A DNA stretch of 64,000 nt. Origin: Liopterus haemorrhoidalis (lineage: Eukaryota; Arthropoda; Insecta; Coleoptera; Dytiscidae). Within the stretch, counting starts at the first letter, position 1. Each line of letters opens with the position of its first letter. The stretch is taken from positions 26,747,253 to 26,811,252 of the forward strand of contig OZ020625.1 of assembly GCA_963971575.1 (NCBI GenBank). The letters run 5' to 3'. Below the pieces are notes generated by a model. That model did no database searches, was not told the origin of the DNA, and saw only the letters and a program-made list of their open reading frames with translations. Below are positions 54,029 to 64,000 of the stretch, in pieces. The position numbers and the translations under genes were made by a program.

Positions 54029-55679
54029 GGGCCGATCTTTCCACCTTCAGATAAAGTGGCTGGTAACGTTATCTGACGGATAAAAACAATAAAGCGTCTT
54101 TCCACCTTCAGATAAAGTTATTCCTACGAATAAACTATGCTATCTGGTAGATAAGTTATTCGGTAGTCAAAGTAGCGAATAAGTAACAAATAAGTGCTGT
54201 CACTGTCAAAAAGTTCGAAATTAAATGATTTCTTGGAACAATAAATTGCAAAATGCACTTGAAAAAATATAATTTGTTTGAATTTTATTAATTGTAGAAT
54301 TAATGCCTTAACTCCAAAATAACAGTGCACCAATCCAGGGTGAGAAAAATGTGAAAAAAGTATCTCGTACAATATCCAGCTTATGTCTGATTTCATTTGT
54401 ATGCCTTGTACGGAAAATTAAGTACACAAATTTCAACGAGTATTTTACGAAATTGCCCGCTATCCACGAGTGGTTGCAGCCTGGGATGAAATGTTAGTGA
54501 AACTGCTTTCTTCTGTGAAAAAAGGCTGAAGTAAACGGTGTCGAGAAGGATATTTTATATTAAACGTTAGCCGGGATCCACGCCTTACAATACAATGTTT
54601 AATAATTCTAATATTCGCTTCGAATTCGAGCAATAAGATTATAATTGGTATAGTAGCAACTGCAGTATTACGCAACTTTAACGTTACAAGAGTAGATATG
54701 AAGAACCACCCACAAAAGATCAGTACTGTGTCGGTGACGTACCTGAAGAAACTGATTACTCAGAAAAAATTAAAATGAAAGAATACTCCGTGATTTAATT
54801 TCTTATTTTCAAATTTATTATAACTTATTTTGTATTTACATCAATCATAATAAAATTAAAAAATTAAATAAACGTAGAACAATTATTATTAATATCTACT
54901 ATCTATTTTTCATTCCCCAATTTTATTATATGCTTACGACATTAATAATTGCTAAAATCTTGTATAACGCATACATAAATTTAATTTTGTTAATGACAAT
55001 AACCAAAAAAACGGCTCGACAGTTGTCAGTTTACCAATTTATTTATTTATTTCCATAGAGAAACAAAAAAAATTCTTTCTCAACGCCTAAAGTCTGTTCC
55101 AAATGGTTAGGCGGAACTAGATTTTGCAGTCTAGTTACTTTCATCGTTTAAATCGTGCTTTTCGGCCGTTTTGTTTAAGCTTTGTAAATCATACTTACAA
55201 TAAACATTTTTTTGTTAAGGTTAATATCATTTTAAAATGTCATTTTCTTTATATTTTGATTTTTTGTGTCTTTCTTAATACAAATTTCCCATTTATTTAT
55301 TTATTTTTTTATTAAAATATGTAAAATAATAATTTAATGTCATTCGTTTCCATGGTTTCATTGTTGGAATTTTAAATTTTGACATTCCAACGTGAAAAAT
55401 GAAATAACCCAAGCAAGGTCCCTTCTCGTGACAACCTAAAAGAACGAAATTCCCATTTAGTTCCGCCTAACCGTTCGAAACAGACTGTATTTCAGTTACA
55501 CATTCAGTGTTACCAATCTGAGGATTCAATATGTCATTCTCATTATCTGTCGATAACTATCTGACAGAAAAATTTGAATTGAAAGACGGGATGACATTTA
55601 TCCAACAGATAAAGTATCAGATAACTTTATCTATCAGATAGTTACCCAGAAGTTTATCAGAAGGTGGAAAGACCGGCCC
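54029..55679. mobile_element. Harbinger-like TIR element with nested MITE (1651 bp)
   Basis: GGGCCGATCTTTCCACCTTC ... GAAGGTGGAAAGACCGGCCC, flanked by TAA on both sides (54026-54028 and 55680-55682). TCTTTCCACCTTCAGATAAA is repeated just inside the left end. A family G MITE sits inside at 55090-55487. No transposase recognised; superfamily inferred from the 3-bp TAA duplication. Confidence 0.85.
55090..55487 (-). mobile_element. Family G MITE, second complete copy (398 bp)
   Basis: Inverted relative to 19240-19643: AGTCTGTTCCAAATGGTTAG at the left, CGTTCGAAACAGACTG at the right, TA on both sides. Confidence 0.9.
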
Positions 55680-55681
55680 TA

Positions 55682-55830
55682 AAATAGCAAAGACTTGTAT
55701 CACAAATATTGTTAAGAATAAGAAGACAAATCTTTTATCTAAATGCTTTTTTTTGATTGGATAAATATTTGGAGAGTTATGGCGGAAAAAACCAATAATT
55801 AAAAACTTAAAATATGAATATCTCTTTTAT
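55682..55830. repeat. 150-bp tandem repeat, fourth copy (right part)
   Basis: ACAAATATTGTTAAGAATAA, GATTGGATAAATATTTGGAG and GTTATGGCGGAAAA continue the array interrupted at 54028. Confidence 0.88.
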
Positions 55831-56255
55831 TATAAAACTTTTACAAAGGTGTTTTAGGGATTTTCGCCTTCTTTAGACCTGTAGTATCGCCCATTAAAAA
55901 AGAAATAAGAAGATTGTAAACACCCTGTATAGCAGAAAAACCCATTAACACTTTCTTAGGTGTGCAATGTAAAAGTTTCTATTTTTATATTGACAAGTTT
56001 GAAAGTAAGTTGAGATAAACAATTTAAAATTTTGTAGAAGACGCATTTATTAAAAATAAATTGTGTGACCTACTGAATTTGGCTAACATATTCATTAGGA
56101 GTAGACAGAGACAGTCTCTCAGCATTGTGAGGCTAATGTCCTAGTAACCTAAACAGCGAGACACAGCTGAATTTAAAATTAATTACAACGCACTTATTGT
56201 TTGAATAAATAAATCATATGTGGCAACCACACAACCTCATATACCGGGTGCTGGT
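55831..56255. other. Non-coding spacer
   Basis: AAACACCCTGTATAGC at about 55919 resembles a family F end. No gene. Confidence 0.35.
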
Positions 56256-56283
56256 AGTTTTTACCGACCGCCAACATATATAA

Positions 56284-57455
56284 TACCCTTTTCACACTAG
56301 GACTTTAAGACGAGTGAACTTAAAGTTCACCGATGTTTAACATCGGTATGCTTTCACACTTGATATTTAAATCTCCGGTGCTGTCATCAGCTACAGTAAT
56401 TTTGTCCTTAAGTTACCGTCATGAAATTACCAGTTTTGAACTGTCTGCGCAGACGCACATTTTGAATTATTATAAACAAATATGGATATTTCATTTCATT
56501 ACAATAAAGACACTACAATAAAGAATATATTACACCTGTATTAACATGTAAGTCGATACATTTTATCTCAATTATTGTAGTTCAGTATTTTATTAAACAC
56601 ATTATTAAAATATTTTTTTTTATTATAACAATAATTATAAACTTCTTATAACGTCGATATAATACAGTATTCTTGTTTATAATAATAGACCGGGAGCTCA
56701 TGACATTTTTGGTCTCCGATTTCATACAGCATGCCTTTTGGAGGAGAGAATATTTACCCTGTGACAACAAAAAAGGGATGGTACTAAACCCCTGCAAGCT
56801 TTCCGGTCATAGGGAAAATTGGATTTCCACTTGCACAAAATTTTTGTGTTTTTCTCTGATTTAATATTGCTTGCCCTTTTGTCAAAAGAAAGTTATAACA
56901 AATTTAAAGTCTTTTAATTATAGGCATGCTGTATGAAAACGCGGAAAATCATATTTTTTTATTACAAGATCACATGACCGTTTGAGCCCTTTGGGACCCT
57001 GCGAATCGCATGCATATATTTAAAAGACTTTAAATTTGTTATAACTTTCTTTTGACAAAAGGGCAAGCAATATTAAATCAGAGAAAAGCACAAAAATTTT
57101 GTGTTTAAGTGGAAATGCAATTTTCCCTTTGACCGGAAAGCTTGCAGGGGTTTAGTACCATCCCTTTTTTGTTGTCACAGGGTAAATATTCTCTCCTCCA
57201 AAAGGCATGCTGTATGAAATCGGAGACCAAAAACTGTCATGAGCTCCCGGTCTATAATATAAAATGTTGACAACACAAATTCAAGGAGTATTTTTTTATA
57301 ATAGAAATTAATTTGGCAATGCGGACGATGTTTAAGACGCAGATCTCTGTCTTAAACATCGCTTGTATTTAGACGAGGCCATACGGTTTCACATTAGCGT
57401 TTAAAGATACATTCACTTTAACATCCGATCTTAAAGTTCTAGTGTGAAAAGGGTA
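56284..57455. mobile_element. Family C MITE, second copy, interrupted by family D
   Basis: TACCCTTTTCACACTAGGAC ... GTTCTAGTGTGAAAAGGGTA. The body matches 40469-41070 inverted, split at 56687-57253 by a foldback element. Confidence 0.9.
56687..57253. mobile_element. Family D foldback element, copy 2 (567 bp)
   Basis: AGACCGGGAGCTCATGACA ... TGTCATGAGCTCCCGGTCT, flanked by ATAAT on each side, near identical to 20307-20869. Confidence 0.93.
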
Positions 57456-57476
57456 TTAGGGAGGTATTGTGATCAT

Positions 57477-58242
57477 AGGAGAAACTTTTAAAGATCGCAG
57501 CGCCATATGCGGCAAAGCTGGAACACTCGAAAGTGACATTAAACTGTTACTCGTGTATTCGTTTACATGGTGAAAATGAACACGAGTTGTATTTTTCCTG
57601 TTTTCCAAGGTTTTTTTTAATTTAAAGGTAATCTACGATTTACAAGATATGTAATAATATACTATTCTAAAGAAATTTCAAGGAAATTTTTAGTTTTTCA
57701 TTGTATTTTTAATTATTTTGACTGTGTCAATATAAATAACAACAAAAATTTGGTAAATATATTAGTAAAAATTAATATCTCTGCCTGAAAAAGTAGAAGG
57801 GCCTTTTAATATATCAACTGATGATTTAGGCAAATTTTGAGTGGGATAAATTCTTTTTTGAGTCTTTTTTGGACGTAAAAAATCACTTTCCATAAAATGC
57901 AACGAGCAAACATGCATGCATGGGCTTGGATTTTTGCTCATTTTTAGTTTTTGGGTCCATAAAAACTTACGATCCACTTTCTCTCTGCCTCCAATGGTCG
58001 TTTCAATTGATATTTTTTTCGATTTAGGTAAATTATGGAATGTTTAAGAAGGATTCTTCCTTATTCACGATTTACATTGCGGTACACAACAAAATTGATT
58101 GTTTTTCTTCATGATTCACAAGAATAAAACACAAACAACAAAAAAACACGTATTTCTCCATTGACCAAAACAAAACAATGTCACTTTCGTATCTTCCGCA
58201 AATTGCCACCAGATGTCAGGGCGCTTAGGAAGTTTCCCCTAT
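57477..58242 (+). mobile_element. Family E element, copy 2 (766 bp)
   Basis: GGAGAAACTTTTAAAGATCG ... GGGCGCTTAGGAAGTTTCCC CTAT. The host family A sequence on either side shows an ATA duplication (GATCATA / ATACCGATT). Inside, no convincing gene. Confidence 0.9.
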
Positions 58243-58670
58243 ACCGATTTTGACATTTCGAGATTTCGATGGATCTCCACGAATTGAGGTCCCTACATAA
58301 CGTTTTGACTATTTTTAGCATGATGTCTATCGGTCTGTGTGTTCGTCTGTCTGTGTAAACGTGCAGAGCAAATTCGGCTGAAAGGATTTTTATGAAACTT
58401 TATATTTAAGCTTCTGCCATCAATGGCACGAGTTGATCAACTTTTGGTAAAAATGGGTTGACTAAAAATGGGAGTTTACTCGTGTCGATTTTAAGATTTT
58501 TGCGAATATTTCACAACAGAAAATATTTCGAAAAAATTTATTGAAATAAAGTTGCTATAAAAGCAATAGCTAACAACTTTTATTTGATTTTATTATTTTC
58601 ATACTTATATGTAACGTTTCCATGGTTATGATAAATAATATCTCTGTTAGAAAATATTAAGTCAAGTTAT

Positions 58671-58997
58671 TTGAGTTAAAATGTTAAAATATTTAAATTA
58701 CAACAATCTAAATCAAAAGAATATTTTTGAAATAAGATTGCGAGTACCTAAACTCTCCTCTTCGGTACGCCAGTGCATATTCTAAAAAAGGGCGCAGTTT
58801 GGCGGGTTTGCCCCGGGCGCCAAAAGAGCTAGCGCTGGCTCTGGTTACAATGGAAAATTGAAAACTTCCAGTATCCCATTTTGAGAAGCACTGATCAAAT
58901 TATGATTAATTATTCATATTTACATAAAACACGGAAGAAAAAATAATCTTACATTTTAAACAATAAGCTGATAAAAAAACTTTTTCTAAGTCAAGGC
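58671..58997. other. Spacer with hAT-like terminal scrap
   Basis: CCCCGGGCGCCAAAAGAGCT and AGCGCTGGCTCTGG at about 58811-58845 resemble a hAT terminus. Otherwise nothing recognised. Confidence 0.3.
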
Positions 58998-59170
58998 TGA
59001 ACTGATTGCTACGTGGTAAAACGGTTGCCTATAGAGTACAGGGACGCTGGTTCGACTCCAGTGACTCCATAGAGATATAGAGAGATCATGAACAGAGTTT
59101 AGTATGTAAAAAATTTATGTGAAGTGTGAATTTCCACACATTACAGGGTTTTGTAGGTATTTAATAAGTG
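58998..59170 (+). mobile_element. tRNA-like head followed by family B end
   Basis: TGCTACGTGGTAAAACGGTT (A-box-like), CGCTGGTTCGACTCCAGTGA (B box), then at 59111 GTGAAGTGTGAATTTCCACA and AGGGTTTTGTAGGTATTTA, the left end of family B. A tRNA-like module and a family B end are therefore adjacent, here outside their usual order. Confidence 0.55.
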
Positions 59171-59335
59171 AAGAAGCCAACATAATACTGGATGTCTAGG
59201 TATATTTGTTCTATTAATTACATCAAAATCAACAGTTTTTTGATAATCACTTTTCTTCGTTATTTGACAAAAATCCCAGGGTTATTTTTCTGCATTTGCT
59301 TCGTATTCAAGTCTTCATTAGATTAAAAAGAAATA

Positions 59336-60273
59336 CAAGGTGTCTCAAAAGAAATTTTATATTTATTTAGCTTACTGCGTGAACGCAACGTACCCGAGGG
59401 GCGCGGGGGTTATGTCAATCGGTAGCCTGGCTCTTGGGAATTTAGTCGCTATGGAGCATTTCTCGGGAGCAGACCGCGTGTTATGCGTGCGAGAGTTTTA
59501 CAAAAACGGTGATTCGGCGACTGTAGCGCGTAGAAAATTCTGCAGTATTCGAGGTTTTCGCCACTTAAATGATGCGCCAAGCATTCCTCTCATTCGACAT
59601 TGGGTTAAAAAGTTTGAAGAGACTGGTACAACGCTGGATAAATCAAAATCCGGGCGACCTAGGTCATCAAGAACGTTAGAAAACGTGGAGAATGTTAATC
59701 AGTCTTTTTTGAAGACGAAAGGGGGCGTGCAGTTACAGTGAATTCAGAGCGTTATGTGGAGATGTTAGATAACTTCTTGGTACCTGAACTGCAAAACCTT
59801 CCTGGCTATAACCAAAGAACATGGTTCCAACAGGACGGAGCAACTTCACACACGTCCAATATGTCTCTGCCACGTGTTCGGGAAATTTTCTCAGGCAAAT
59901 TGATCTCCCGGAGAGGTGACATAAATTGGCCTCCACGCAGTCCAGATTTAACCCCTATGGACTTTTTCCTATGGGGTTATCTTAAATCTAAAGTTTACGC
60001 CAATAAACCGACTTCACTGGCGCATTTGAAAGAAAATATCCGTCACGAAATGGCAGCCATCCCTGAGTCCACCTGCCGAGACGTCATAAGTAATTTTACT
60101 GTTCGATTAAATGAGTGCCGAGAACTCGAGGGTCTACATTTAGACGATATTATTTTTAAGAAATAAATCCCCAAAAAGTGTATTTTAATAATTAATAAAC
60201 ATTTTTTTCTATATACGGCTTACTTTTTTTTTAATCGATCCACTAAATATAAAATTTCTTTTGAGACACCTTG
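59336..60273 (+). mobile_element. Tc1/mariner-superfamily element, internally deleted (938 bp)
   Basis: CAAGGTGTCTCAAAAGAAAT ... ATTTCTTTTGAGACACCTTG with TA on both sides. Ends and both termini of the transposase are kept, the middle is missing. Confidence 0.95.
59451..60166 (+). pseudogene. Tc1/mariner-type transposase, central deletion
   Basis: ATG at 59451; the N-terminus has HFSGADRVLCVREFYKNGDS and HWVKKFEETGTTLDKSKSGR (helix-turn-helix region). It then breaks near ENVENV. FFEDERGRAVTVNSERYVEM resumes in another frame, followed by NQRTWFQQDGATSHTS (second Asp), SPDLTPMDFFLWGYLKSKV (third catalytic position) and the C-terminus to the stop at 60166. The segment with the first catalytic Asp is deleted. 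Confidence 0.9.
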
Positions 60274-60292
60274 TATATTAATAAATGTCAGC

Positions 60293-61040
60293 ATAGACAA
60301 ATCAAGGAGCGCAGGGAGATATAAGGAGGTCAGAACTATAGGGGTACCAAGCTACTTAAAGGGAGAAAGAGGAAGGTCAGGAGGGAGAGTTAGGAGGATT
60401 GCGAGGCTAAGGTGCGGGAATGAAGAGAGAGGAAATAGATACTGGAGGAAACAGGAGGAAAAGCTGTGCAGGATGTGCGGGGAGGAGGAAGAAGACACAG
60501 AGCACTTCGCGAAGAGGTGTAGAGAGATGACAGTATGGTCGGGGAGCACATTAGACCTGTTGCACGAAGATGGAAGAGGGGAGAGGTGGGCGAGGGAATT
60601 AGAGGCAAGAAGGATGGAGATTGGGGAAGGATAACAGGAAGGGGTAAAGGTAAGAAGGAGGAGACCCGGTGGGAAGCAGAAGGGGAGAAATGGAAGGAAG
60701 GAAGGGGGATGAGGTTACCTAGAAATGGGAAGGAAGGAAGAGAGATAGGAGGAGGGGTGAAGAAATGGTTGGAAGGGAAGAGAATGAAATAAAATAAAGC
60801 AAAGACGGGCGAGAGAACAGGAAGCAAGAAGGAAGCAGATCGGAGAGGGAAACCAGAAGGAGAACAGGAAGAAGGAGAGGGACATTGGAGCAAGAAGATA
60901 GAAAAGAGAAAAAACATTGTAAATTGTAAATTGTAGTGGATTGTTAGTTATTTATTTTTGGATTGATTTGATTTGGTTTTATTTTTTGTAATGGCTAATA
61001 CCCTGAACGCCGCAAGGCCTAGGGAAATAAAGAATATATA
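60293..61040 (+). pseudogene. Non-LTR retrotransposon (LINE) 3' end
   Basis: An open frame of 113 codons (60293-60634) ends ORF2. It holds RYKEVRTIGVPSYLK, RIARLRCGNEERGNRYWRK and the zinc-finger-like CRMCGEEEEDTEHFAKRC (CX2CX8HX4C), the usual C-terminal motif of insect R1/jockey-like LINEs. A strongly purine-rich 3'-UTR follows, then AATGGCTAATACCCTGAACG, CCGCAAGGCCTAGGGAAATA and an AATAAAGAATATATA tail, where the Tc1 copy is inserted. Confidence 0.85.
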
Positions 61041-61042
61041 TA

Positions 61043-62611
61043 CAGTATTGGCCATAAAGATTGCAACTTTTAACATCTTTCAATTTTTCAAATTTTAATA
61101 ATAATATTGGAAAATAAATACTCTTAATTCTATAATTTAATCATATTTTGTTTGTTACATCAATCAATAATCAAATAATCTGACTTACAGATTAATAATA
61201 AATTATTTCTTCATTTTTGCTTGGACAAAAATATTGCAACTACTTGAATTTTCTTGTTATATGCAGATTTTATCCATAAATAATATGTTGTGCACAAGTA
61301 ATATTTCAGTTTATATTTGTCAATCATGGGTCGTAGTAAAACTGTTTCAAGTGAAATTAGAAACTTCATAATTTCTGGTTTTAAAGACGGGCTGCTGCAA
61401 AATGTCATTTCACAAAATTTAAATGTTCATAAATCTACTGTGTCGCGAATTATAAAACGATTTTGAGAAGAAGGTACGTTTGAAGTTTCAAAAATTCCAG
61501 GACGGCCACGAAAAACTACAAAACGAACTGATAAAAAAATTATTTATTTATCTACCAATAACCCCTTTCTGTCATCGGAGAAAATTTTGGGCCTTTTGCC
61601 ACAAATGGATCAAGAAAACATCTCAACAAGAACTATTCGCAGAAGATGAGTTAGTAAGGATCTTTTTAGTCGCCTTCCTGCTAAAACACCACTTCTATCC
61701 AAAAAGAATGTGAAGGCCCGATTAAAATTTGCTAAAAATCATATTGACTGGACTGTGGATCAATGGAAAAAAGTTATTTTTAGTGATGAATCTAAGTTCA
61801 ATTTGTTTAAAAGTGATGGTGTAAGTTACGTTAGGAGGCCTGCTAATAAAAGATTTGTTCAAAAATACACCTTGCCAACAGTTAAACATGGCGAAGGCGG
61901 TGTGATGGTATGGGGCTGTTTCTCGGGATATGGTATGGGTCCTCTATACCACATTGAAGGAATAATGGATCGATTTAAATATATAGACATCCTTCAAAAT
62001 GTTATGGAACCTTATTTTGATGAGTTCATGCCTTTAAAACATATTTTTCAGCATGATAATGACACAAAACATTCTTCGAAGTTGGTAAAAAAATGGTTCG
62101 AGGATTCAAAAATTAACGTAATGACTTGGCCGTCACAGTCACCCGATTTAAATCCAATAGAAAACCTTTGGGAAATTGTCAACAGAAAGATTAGAAACAA
62201 AACACATTCAAATATTGAAGAATTGTTTAAAGCTTTGCAGGGTGCCTGGTCTAATATTGATAATGAAATGATCACGAAATTATTAGAATCAATGGCGAAA
62301 AGATGTCGGGAAGTTATAAATACTGGTGGTTACTATACAAAATATTAAAAATGATCTGTTAATACTAATTCATTTTCTTAATTAATAAAAAAAAAAGATT
62401 TTTTTAAGAGTAGTTGCTATCTTTATGTCCAGGTAAAAATAATAAATACTATAAAAAAAAATAGAATTTACTATTAAAATTTAATTTTTTACTATAATAT
62501 ATGTAGAGGATTGTTAAAGGTAAGAATTAAATTTTTTTAATTTTAAAAATATTGAATAGAATAAAAATAAAATAGGATTATCAAAAGTTGCTATCTTTAT
62601 GGCCAATACTG
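61043..62611 (+). mobile_element. Tc1-like DNA transposon, copy 2 (1569 bp)
   Basis: Same ends (CAGTATTGGCCATAAA, GGCCAATACTG) and TA flanks as 14929-16489, with the same IR/DR-like inner repeats. Inserted in the A/T tail of the LINE. Confidence 0.95.
61326..62348 (+). pseudogene. Tc1-like transposase with two TGA stops
   Basis: One uninterrupted phase of 340 codons from MGRSKTVSSEIRNFIISGFK to TGGYYTKY, broken only by TGA at 61464-61466 (the sister copy has CGA) and at 61647-61649 (the sister has TTA). The helix-turn-helix, the GRPRK hook and the catalytic SDES, HDND and SPDLNPIENLW motifs (DD34E) are all present. It is the better preserved of the two copies, but inactive. Confidence 0.94.
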
Positions 62612-62683
62612 TATATATAATTACATTTTTTTATCAACAAATAATGGAATTATTATTTGATATAAACATCAATATCCAACAGC

Positions 62684-62925
62684 AGGGGTGTCGAACTGAT
62701 TTGGTCGCAGTCTATTATACAAAATGATAAGTGACGGAACTTAAAATATCCCGAAGGGTTTCTTGACATTTTTTTTATAAACAGAAAAGGGGAAGAGAGT
62801 ATATTTTACATTTTTAAATATATTTTTCCCCTAAATAAGCTCAAGTGATTTTGATTACCGCTTCAGGGGCCACAAAAAATAAGGTTGAGGGCCGTATGCG
62901 GCCTGCGTGACCTCGAAATTTGATT
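62684..62925 (+). mobile_element. hAT-type non-autonomous remnant
   Basis: CAGGGGTGTCGAACTGATTT at the left and GGGCCGTATGCGGCCTGCGT then CCTCGAAATTTGA at the right are typical of hAT MITE ends. The terminal bases on the right are lost. Confidence 0.6.
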
Positions 62926-63390
62926 CGTCCCTCCCCAAGACAAAATCCTGACTGCGCCACTGCTGTCCATATTTGGATTCTTTGCGTATACAGCTGTAAT
63001 TTAAATAATAAAATAAAATAAATATGGAACGATAACTACGTACGTGATTTCCAACTTGTCAGGTATTACTACCGCGTACAAAGCTATTATATAATTATAC
63101 AAGGTTTCAATATCTACTAACAGCATTCAAATCTAACATTGACCAAAAAAAATGTTGAGGTCGTTTTAATAAATATTGTCAAGTATTAATCAACCAATGC
63201 ATAGTGAAGGATGATTTGTATTTTTTGTGCTAATTCCATGTTTAATTTAAATCAATTAATTTATAAATTACTAATTTAAAAATAGATCACATTTTCACAC
63301 TACGTCATCGATATGACGTCAATATTAATTTGACCTTAAGAAGCAAGACCCAAGAAAAGAAAATTTTGTAATTTTTATCAAAATCCCTAG
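62926..63390. other. Non-coding spacer
   Basis: AT-rich, no gene recognised. Confidence 0.3.
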
Positions 63391-63608
63391 TACCCTTTTC
63401 ACACTAGAACTTTAAGATCAGATGTTAAAGTGAATGTATCTTTAAACGCTAATGTGAAACCGTATGACCTCGTCTAAATACAAGCGATGTTTAAGGCAGA
63501 GATCTGCGTTTTAAACATCGTTCGCATTGCCAACATAATTTCTATTATAAAAAAATACTCTTTGAATTTGTGTTGTCAACATTTTATATTATCATAAACA
63601 AGAATACT

Positions 63609-63610
<2 letters not shown>
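63391..63610. mobile_element. Family C MITE, left part
   Basis: TACCCTTTTCACACTAGAAC to CATAAACAAGAATACTGTA matches the left third of 40469-41070; cut by the retrotransposon tail that follows. Confidence 0.88.
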
Positions 63611-63643
<33 letters not shown>

Positions 63644-64000
63644 CATTTATTTGTTTTGGAGGTCAGACCTCATACAAAGAATAGAGAGACAGTCTTGTTA
63701 CAATACCATTTACACTAAATAACACTATATTTATGATATAAATACTATCTATAAAAAAAATATATATATAATAAATTTGTAGAACATAAAATATGATTAG
63801 TTATAAAAAAGAGTGTATTATTCGTTCAAACAGAATGCTCTAAGTTGCAAGGCAGATACAACATAATAATAAACGTTATTTATTTGTGAAGCGTCGACAA
63901 TGTCTAATAAATTGTAAAGATTATCTATAGTTGGATTAATACAGCTATATTTTTTTAGATACCTATTTCTAAGGGGATTATAAATCGGACAGCGAAATAT
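63611..64000 (-). pseudogene. Second LINE 3' end, runs off the window
   Basis: Minus strand: ORF end with CPIYNPLRNRYLKKY and NPTIDNLYNLLD, stop at 63820-63818, then a 3'-UTR with GGTCTGACCTCCAAAACAAA and a (TTA)n tail at 63611-63640. CP-Y---R is typical for the C-terminal region of insect non-LTR retrotransposons. The upstream part lies beyond the window. Confidence 0.75.

Larger units (their letters stand above)
56258..58670 (+). mobile_element. Family A element, copy 6, carrying nested insertions
   Basis: TTTTTACCGACCGCCAACAT, interrupted by family C (56284-57455), then GGGAGGTATTGTGATCATA, interrupted by family E (57477-58242), then CCGATTTTGACATTTCGAGA, with a short TCTG tract and 3' truncation near 58670. 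Confidence 0.9.

Noticed and set aside
60390..60917. 175-codon minus-strand frame rich in Ser, Pro, Leu and Phe
   Set aside because: Antisense of the LINE ORF2 end and its purine-rich 3'-UTR; the plus strand holds the recognisable CX2CX8HX4C motif.

Overview
The window is nuclear DNA from an insect, possibly a large repeat-rich genome such as a beetle or bug; the order is a guess. The signs are AT-rich DNA, small exons with GT-AG introns, mariner, Tc1-like, piggyBac-like, hAT-like and Harbinger-like transposons, tRNA-derived SINEs, non-LTR retrotransposon tails, and minisatellites.

One host gene can be reconstructed: cystinosin (CTNS), the lysosomal cystine/H+ symporter. It lies on the minus strand from about 45.57 kb (start codon) to 26.57 kb (stop codon). 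Nine coding exons join in phase with GT-AG sites into a 395-residue protein. It has a signal peptide, a glycosylated luminal domain, seven membrane segments, two PQ-loop motifs and the conserved acidic residues of the family. The last exon adds a charged tail with a YPML sorting motif, and a poly(A) signal follows the stop. The introns are packed with transposons.

Layout. 0-14 kb: no credible gene; two small inverted-repeat elements, then hairpin units, a 5-kb degenerate array with tRNA-B-box-like segments, and tandem arrays of about 128, 172, 32 and 21 bp. 14.2-21.7 kb: SINE, Tc1-like element, hAT remnant, a tRNA-cored family B element, MITEs, a foldback element. 22.2-26.3 kb: an 83-bp array, a 20-bp array, a SINE and a foldback element. 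26.5-45.6 kb: cystinosin with its transposon-filled introns. 45.6-64 kb: upstream flank made of mariner scraps, piggyBac and Harbinger-like remnants, nested family A/C/D/E insertions, a deleted Tc1/mariner element, two LINE 3' ends and a second Tc1-like copy.

All transposase genes seen are broken by stops, frameshifts or deletions. I use letters for repeat families that I could only define inside this window. Family A is about 650 bp and carries TCTG repeats. Family B is about 1 kb and has a tRNA-like core. Family C has TACCCTTTTCACACTAG ends. Family D is a foldback with AGACCGGGAGCTC ends. Family E has GGGGAAACTT ends. Family F is a foldback with CAGGGTGTTTGTTTG ends. Family G is the CAGTCTGT / GCGGAACTA group of MITEs. 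I saw no protein-coding host gene other than cystinosin and no CRISPR or prokaryotic feature.
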